This document shows positions 12,935 through 13,823 of a stretch of DNA of 13,823 nt, in pieces (position 1 is the stretch's first letter; each line of letters begins with the position of its first letter). The notes beneath the pieces are model-generated. The model did not search any database, was not told the DNA's origin, and worked only from the letters and a program-made list of their open reading frames with translations. The position numbers and the translations under genes were made by a program. Origin of the DNA: Myxococcaceae bacterium. GTDB lineage: Bacteria > Myxococcota > Myxococcia > Myxococcales > Myxococcaceae. Location: contig JAGSPQ010000176.1 in assembly GCA_018262385.1 (NCBI GenBank), forward strand, positions 1-13,823, written 5' to 3'.

Positions 12935-13823
12935 GTGACAATTCGATTCTGCTGGGTGGGACTGCTCGTCGTTACGGCTGCGTGCAGCAGCCCGCCGGGG
13001 TTCAACGACGGAGGCCGCAAGGACGGCGGCGAGGGCGAGGACTGCAACGCCACGAAGAAGTGCGCCGAGGGCCTGTTCTGCCTCGCCGGCAAGTGCACCG
13101 GGCAGTTCTCCTTCTACGACCTCGACGATGCCGGACCGCAGATGCTGTACCTGTCGATGGCGCTGCAGGCCGACGCCGGCCGGGTGGGGATCGCCTACTT
13201 CGCCCAGGTCGACGCGTTCGGCGGCACCTACGGCGCCGACGGCGGGCTCGCCGATGGCTACCGCGCGGCCGACGGCGGCAACACCGGCAACTACGAGATC
13301 CGCTACGTGGAATGGAACAACGGGGTCGCCTCGCCGCCCCAGATGATCCGCACCGTGCAGCGGGTGTACGGGGTGAGCGTCGCGTTCCAGCAGAACGGAG
13401 AGCCCGCGGTCGCCTACCTCGGTGGCGGCGCGGACATGTCGGCCTACTGGTACCAGTCGGACGCGGTGGTGGCCTACCGCAGCGGGGGCAACACCTGGAC
13501 CGAGAACTCGGTCGCCACCCGCAGCGATCAGAGCCCGTGCGGCTCGCCCCTGGACATCGGCTTCCTCGTCGGCCTCTTCCCCTCGCTGGTGTTCGACGGC
13601 CCCAAGGCCTACCTGTCGTGGCGCGACGGGCACAACGGCCAGTTCCCCCAGCAGGACTGGGCGGGCAGCGACCTGAAGATCTCCGAAGGGGGCCCGACGG
13701 CGTGGACCACCCGCTGCCAGATGTCGAGCGGCAACATCAAGTACGCGTACGGCGCCCGCACCCAGATGGTGATGGCCAATGGGCAGCCGGCGGTGGTGCA
13801 CGATCGGGCCTTCGGCGGAGCGG
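12935..13823 (+). CDS. Lipoprotein with Cys module and propeller-like repeats (3' partial)
   Basis: The frame runs from the GTG at 12935 to the window end without a stop; 296 residues are visible. The signal peptide ends in VTAAC (Cys17), followed by a Gly/Asp-rich linker. A short module with cysteines at 37, 43, 49 and 54 (DCNATKKC ... LFCLAGKC) is like the small Cys-rich motifs often found just after the lipid anchor in myxobacterial proteins. The rest shows repeated strand patterns of the type G-P-AVAY...W or Y-SW-D: RVGIAYFAQ, EIRYVEWNNG, PAVAYLGG, AVVAYRSGGNTWTENSV, KAYLSWRDG and QPAVVHDR. That resembles blades of a beta-propeller of the sialidase or galactose-oxidase type, though no Asp-box or catalytic residue is recognised. 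It is divergent from the GMC operon and probably surface exposed. Function unknown. Confidence 0.85.
   Translation, partial: MTIRFCWVGLLVVTAACSSPPGFNDGGRKDGGEGEDCNATKKCAEGLFCLAGKCTGQFSFYDLDDAGPQMLYLSMALQADAGRVGIAYFAQVDAFGGTYGADGGLADGYRAADGGNTGNYEIRYVEWNNGVASPPQMIRTVQRVYGVSVAFQQNGEPAVAYLGGGADMSAYWYQSDAVVAYRSGGNTWTENSVATRSDQSPCGSPLDIGFLVGLFPSLVFDGPKAYLSWRDGHNGQFPQQDWAGSDLKISEGGPTAWTTRCQMSSGNIKYAYGARTQMVMANGQPAVVHDRAFGGA

Noticed and set aside
12893..13801. Minus-strand open frame opposite the partial propeller-like lipoprotein
   Set aside because: The plus frame has a start with ribosome binding site, a lipoprotein signal and a Cys module; the minus frame has only shadow composition.

Overview
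The window is GC-rich, densely coding bacterial DNA in which almost every product carries an export signal. The most likely source is a myxobacterium (Myxococcota). The evidence is a thrombospondin type 3 repeat protein with a MYXO-CTERM-like C-terminal tail, many outer-membrane-type lipoproteins with VWA, calcium-loop, PPC-like and ASH-like domains, and a Pkn2-like Ser/Thr kinase with one membrane segment and a C-terminal PEGA domain. Species cannot be named from sequence reading alone. No rRNA, tRNA, CRISPR array, transposase or integrase was seen.

Region 1 (1-7014, plus strand) is a surface-protein block. The 3' part of a TSP3/MYXO-CTERM protein ends at a strong hairpin terminator (932-959). 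Three closely spaced lipoprotein genes follow: two tandem paralogues, each with a VWA domain (intact MIDAS), acidic calcium-loop repeats and a shared C-terminal domain, then a PPC-like repeat lipoprotein with NEPND motifs. The third reading frame appears broken at about 6750-6775, because its last beta strands continue in the -1 frame to 7014.

Region 2 (7015-9785) starts with a 204-bp convergent gap holding degenerate repeats and alternative hairpins. A small ASH-like lipoprotein on the minus strand then lies head-to-head with a plus-strand cysteine-containing lipoprotein, and their 5' coding ends overlap. That lipoprotein is followed 7 bp later by the Ser/Thr kinase-PEGA receptor, so the two are probably co-expressed.

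Region 3 (9796-12846, minus strand) is a compact operon, read from 12846 downwards. It encodes a Tat-exported gluconate-2-dehydrogenase-subunit-3-like lipoprotein, a GMC oxidoreductase whose start overlaps the previous stop (TGATG), and, 7 bp later, a LytM/M23-fold protein that has lost every zinc-binding and catalytic residue. The GMC enzyme also lacks the usual catalytic His and His/Asn at the expected positions. This operon is the most unusual part of the window.

Region 4 (12847-13823) is a short divergent intergenic stretch followed by the 5' part of a plus-strand lipoprotein with a four-cysteine module and propeller-like repeats, which runs off the window end.
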